Assembly (NCBI GenBank): GCA_024742285.1
Contig: JANSYR010000007.1
Span: 124,001-188,000 of the forward strand
Reading direction: 5' to 3'
Length of the DNA: 64,000 bases
DNA from: a bacterium
Lineage (GTDB): Bacteria > Myxococcota_A > UBA9160 > UBA4427
Below, piece after piece: positions 62,936 through 64,000 of the stretch (position 1 is the first letter of the stretch; each line of letters opens with the position of its first letter). Below the pieces are notes generated by a model. That model was not told the DNA's origin, did not search any database, and saw nothing but the letters and a program-made list of their open reading frames with translations. A program made the position numbers and the translations under genes.

Positions 62936-63955
62936 CTACCGGAAGAGTACGACCGGCGCATAGCGCGGCAGCGTTCCGATCTGGAGACCTCGTGTCGCCG
63001 CGATCTTCTCGCGCAGGAACGCGAGCATCGTGTCGCCGCCCGCCGACAGGAAGGCGGCGGCCTTGACCTCACCGGTGAAGGGACCCTCGATCGGACCCGT
63101 CAGGCTGTCGTAGTGGATGGGGATGATGCGCTTCGCGCCGATCGACTCGACGGTCTCGCGCCAATAGCGCTCTCGGTAGTCCGCGGTCTGGGTCTCGAGA
63201 CCACCGACGCCGAGGAAGACGGTCTCCGCGGGAAAGTCGCGGAGGCCTCCCTCGATGAAGCCGGCGCTCGCCTGGATCAGGAAGCGTCCCTTCGGATGGA
63301 CGACGTGGATCGCGTAGGGCTGGCCCACCTTGTAGTCGAAGACCCCGACCGGCGGCACGAGCGGCGCGTCGATCCTCGGATCCGCGAGGGCGCGCTCGCG
63401 AACGGCGGGATCCGGGAATTCGAAATGCCGCGTATGGATGAGCGTGATCGTGAACGCGCCGAACCGAACCGGCTCACCGTCCTCGGCCACCCGGATCCGA
63501 GACTCTTCGAGGCCCCAGCCTCGCCCGATGTTCGCGGTCGACTCCGAGCCGAGCAACAGCGCGCCGGTCCGCCTGGCGACCTCGGGTGCGTCCATCGCAT
63601 GATCGAAATGGGAGTGGACCGGGATCACGACCGCGAGACGCTCGACCGCGTTCCGCTCGAGGCCGCGCGCGATCGCCTCGACGTCGGGCTCGATCGTGCC
63701 GCCGAGCATGGGCAGCGCACCGACGCGCGTGAACCACCCGTCGACCATCCAGCTCGTCTCGCCGTCGGAGAAGAGCAGCGTAGACGTCCCGGTGAATCGT
63801 ACGCTGACGGCGCCGGGCGGGACGACGTCGACCGAGGGGAGCTCCCAGGCCGGGTCGACCGGCAGGTCCTCGTAGGTGTTGAGCAGGTAGGTGCCGGTCG
63901 CGACCAGGCCCACCACGACCACACCGGCGATCGCGAACAGGGTGCGGAAAAGCAT
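62936..63955 (-). CDS. Membrane-anchored MBL-fold metal hydrolase
   Basis: The 339-residue protein has one N-terminal membrane segment (LFAIAGVVVVGLVATGTYLL) and a metallo-beta-lactamase domain with HSHFDH (H-x-H-x-D-H, about residues 114-119), a later His in LIHTRHFEFPD and IPIHYDSLTG near the end. The overall pattern resembles the UlaG/NAPE-phospholipase-D-like group. ATG (complement of 63953-63955) is used; an in-frame TTG lies six bases upstream. It is the first gene of the run with two DUF3604 genes. The substrate may be an envelope lipid or an imported ester, but this is not shown. Confidence 0.85.
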   Translation of the reverse strand: MLFRTLFAIAGVVVVGLVATGTYLLNTYEDLPVDPAWELPSVDVVPPGAVSVRFTGTSTLLFSDGETSWMVDGWFTRVGALPMLGGTIEPDVEAIARGLERNAVERLAVVIPVHSHFDHAMDAPEVARRTGALLLGSESTANIGRGWGLEESRIRVAEDGEPVRFGAFTITLIHTRHFEFPDPAVRERALADPRIDAPLVPPVGVFDYKVGQPYAIHVVHPKGRFLIQASAGFIEGGLRDFPAETVFLGVGGLETQTADYRERYWRETVESIGAKRIIPIHYDSLTGPIEGPFTGEVKAAAFLSAGGDTMLAFLREKIAATRGLQIGTLPRYAPVVLFR

Positions 63956-64000
63956 GGACAAGACGGTAGGCGGGACCCTGCGACGCGTCGAACGACCGGG

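Overview
The window is a high-GC bacterial chromosome segment, densely coding on both strands, with AGGAG-type ribosome binding sites, many 4-base stop/start overlaps and several TTG or GTG starts. I see no rRNA, tRNA, CRISPR array, insertion sequence or phage gene. The mix of MreBC, a LexA repressor, GroESL under a CIRCE element, two PEP-CTERM proteins, many family III CoA-transferases, paired DUF3604 proteins and a wax-ester-synthase-like acyltransferase suggests a free-living heterotroph of a deltaproteobacterial type (Myxococcota or Binatota-like) or a related uncultured proteobacterial lineage. The sequence alone does not settle the taxon.

Layout. 1-8.4 kb is housekeeping: mreC (cut by the left edge) and mreB, a membrane-anchored parvulin-type foldase, folE, lexA, and groES-groEL. 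A 34-bp dispersed repeat lies just beyond the folE and lexA stop codons. 8.6-12 kb holds an alpha/beta hydrolase, a seven-repeat PEP-CTERM protein and a TSUP permease. 12.1-16.6 kb is a phosphorelay: a hybrid membrane kinase, a degenerate kinase fused to a receiver, and a LuxR-type response regulator. 17.5-22.9 kb has a ThDP-dependent OXC/HACL-type lyase, a formyl-CoA-transferase-like protein, a PhyH dioxygenase and a PLP gamma-family enzyme; the first three match the steps of alpha-oxidation. 22.9-25.8 kb holds a TonB-like protein, a lipocalin-like protein, a PilZ protein and a possible M15-like peptidase.

25.9-38.5 kb is a catabolic region: a Rieske oxygenase, an amidohydrolase, an ALKBH4-like dioxygenase, an operon of P450, two overlapping CoA-transferases and a CMD-family protein, then a divergent FAD oxidoreductase, a double VOC protein, an SDR and a WS/DGAT acyltransferase. 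38.6-41 kb has a lipoprotein with a TonB-like C-terminus, a pentapeptide-repeat PEP-CTERM protein and epmC. 41.1-46 kb has a hydrolase, a fused double-domain CoA-transferase and an MFS transporter. 46-53.5 kb resembles a leucine/isovalerate (liu-type) acyl-CoA module: acyl-CoA dehydrogenase, enoyl-CoA hydratase, TetR regulator, biotin carboxylase, separate biotin carrier, carboxyltransferase and a dienoyl-CoA-reductase-like SDR.

53.5-64 kb is mostly cell-envelope or exported proteins: a Tat/lipoprotein amidase, a tightly coupled cassette of small LDPGTGS membrane protein, methyltransferase and membrane sulfatase-fold protein, and a minus-strand operon of an MBL-fold protein and two DUF3604 proteins.

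The most notable points are a bacterial ALKBH4 look-alike that keeps the N-terminal four-cysteine motif, the alpha-oxidation-like gene set, and family III CoA-transferase pairs (one split, one fused) in which one half lacks the catalytic Asp.
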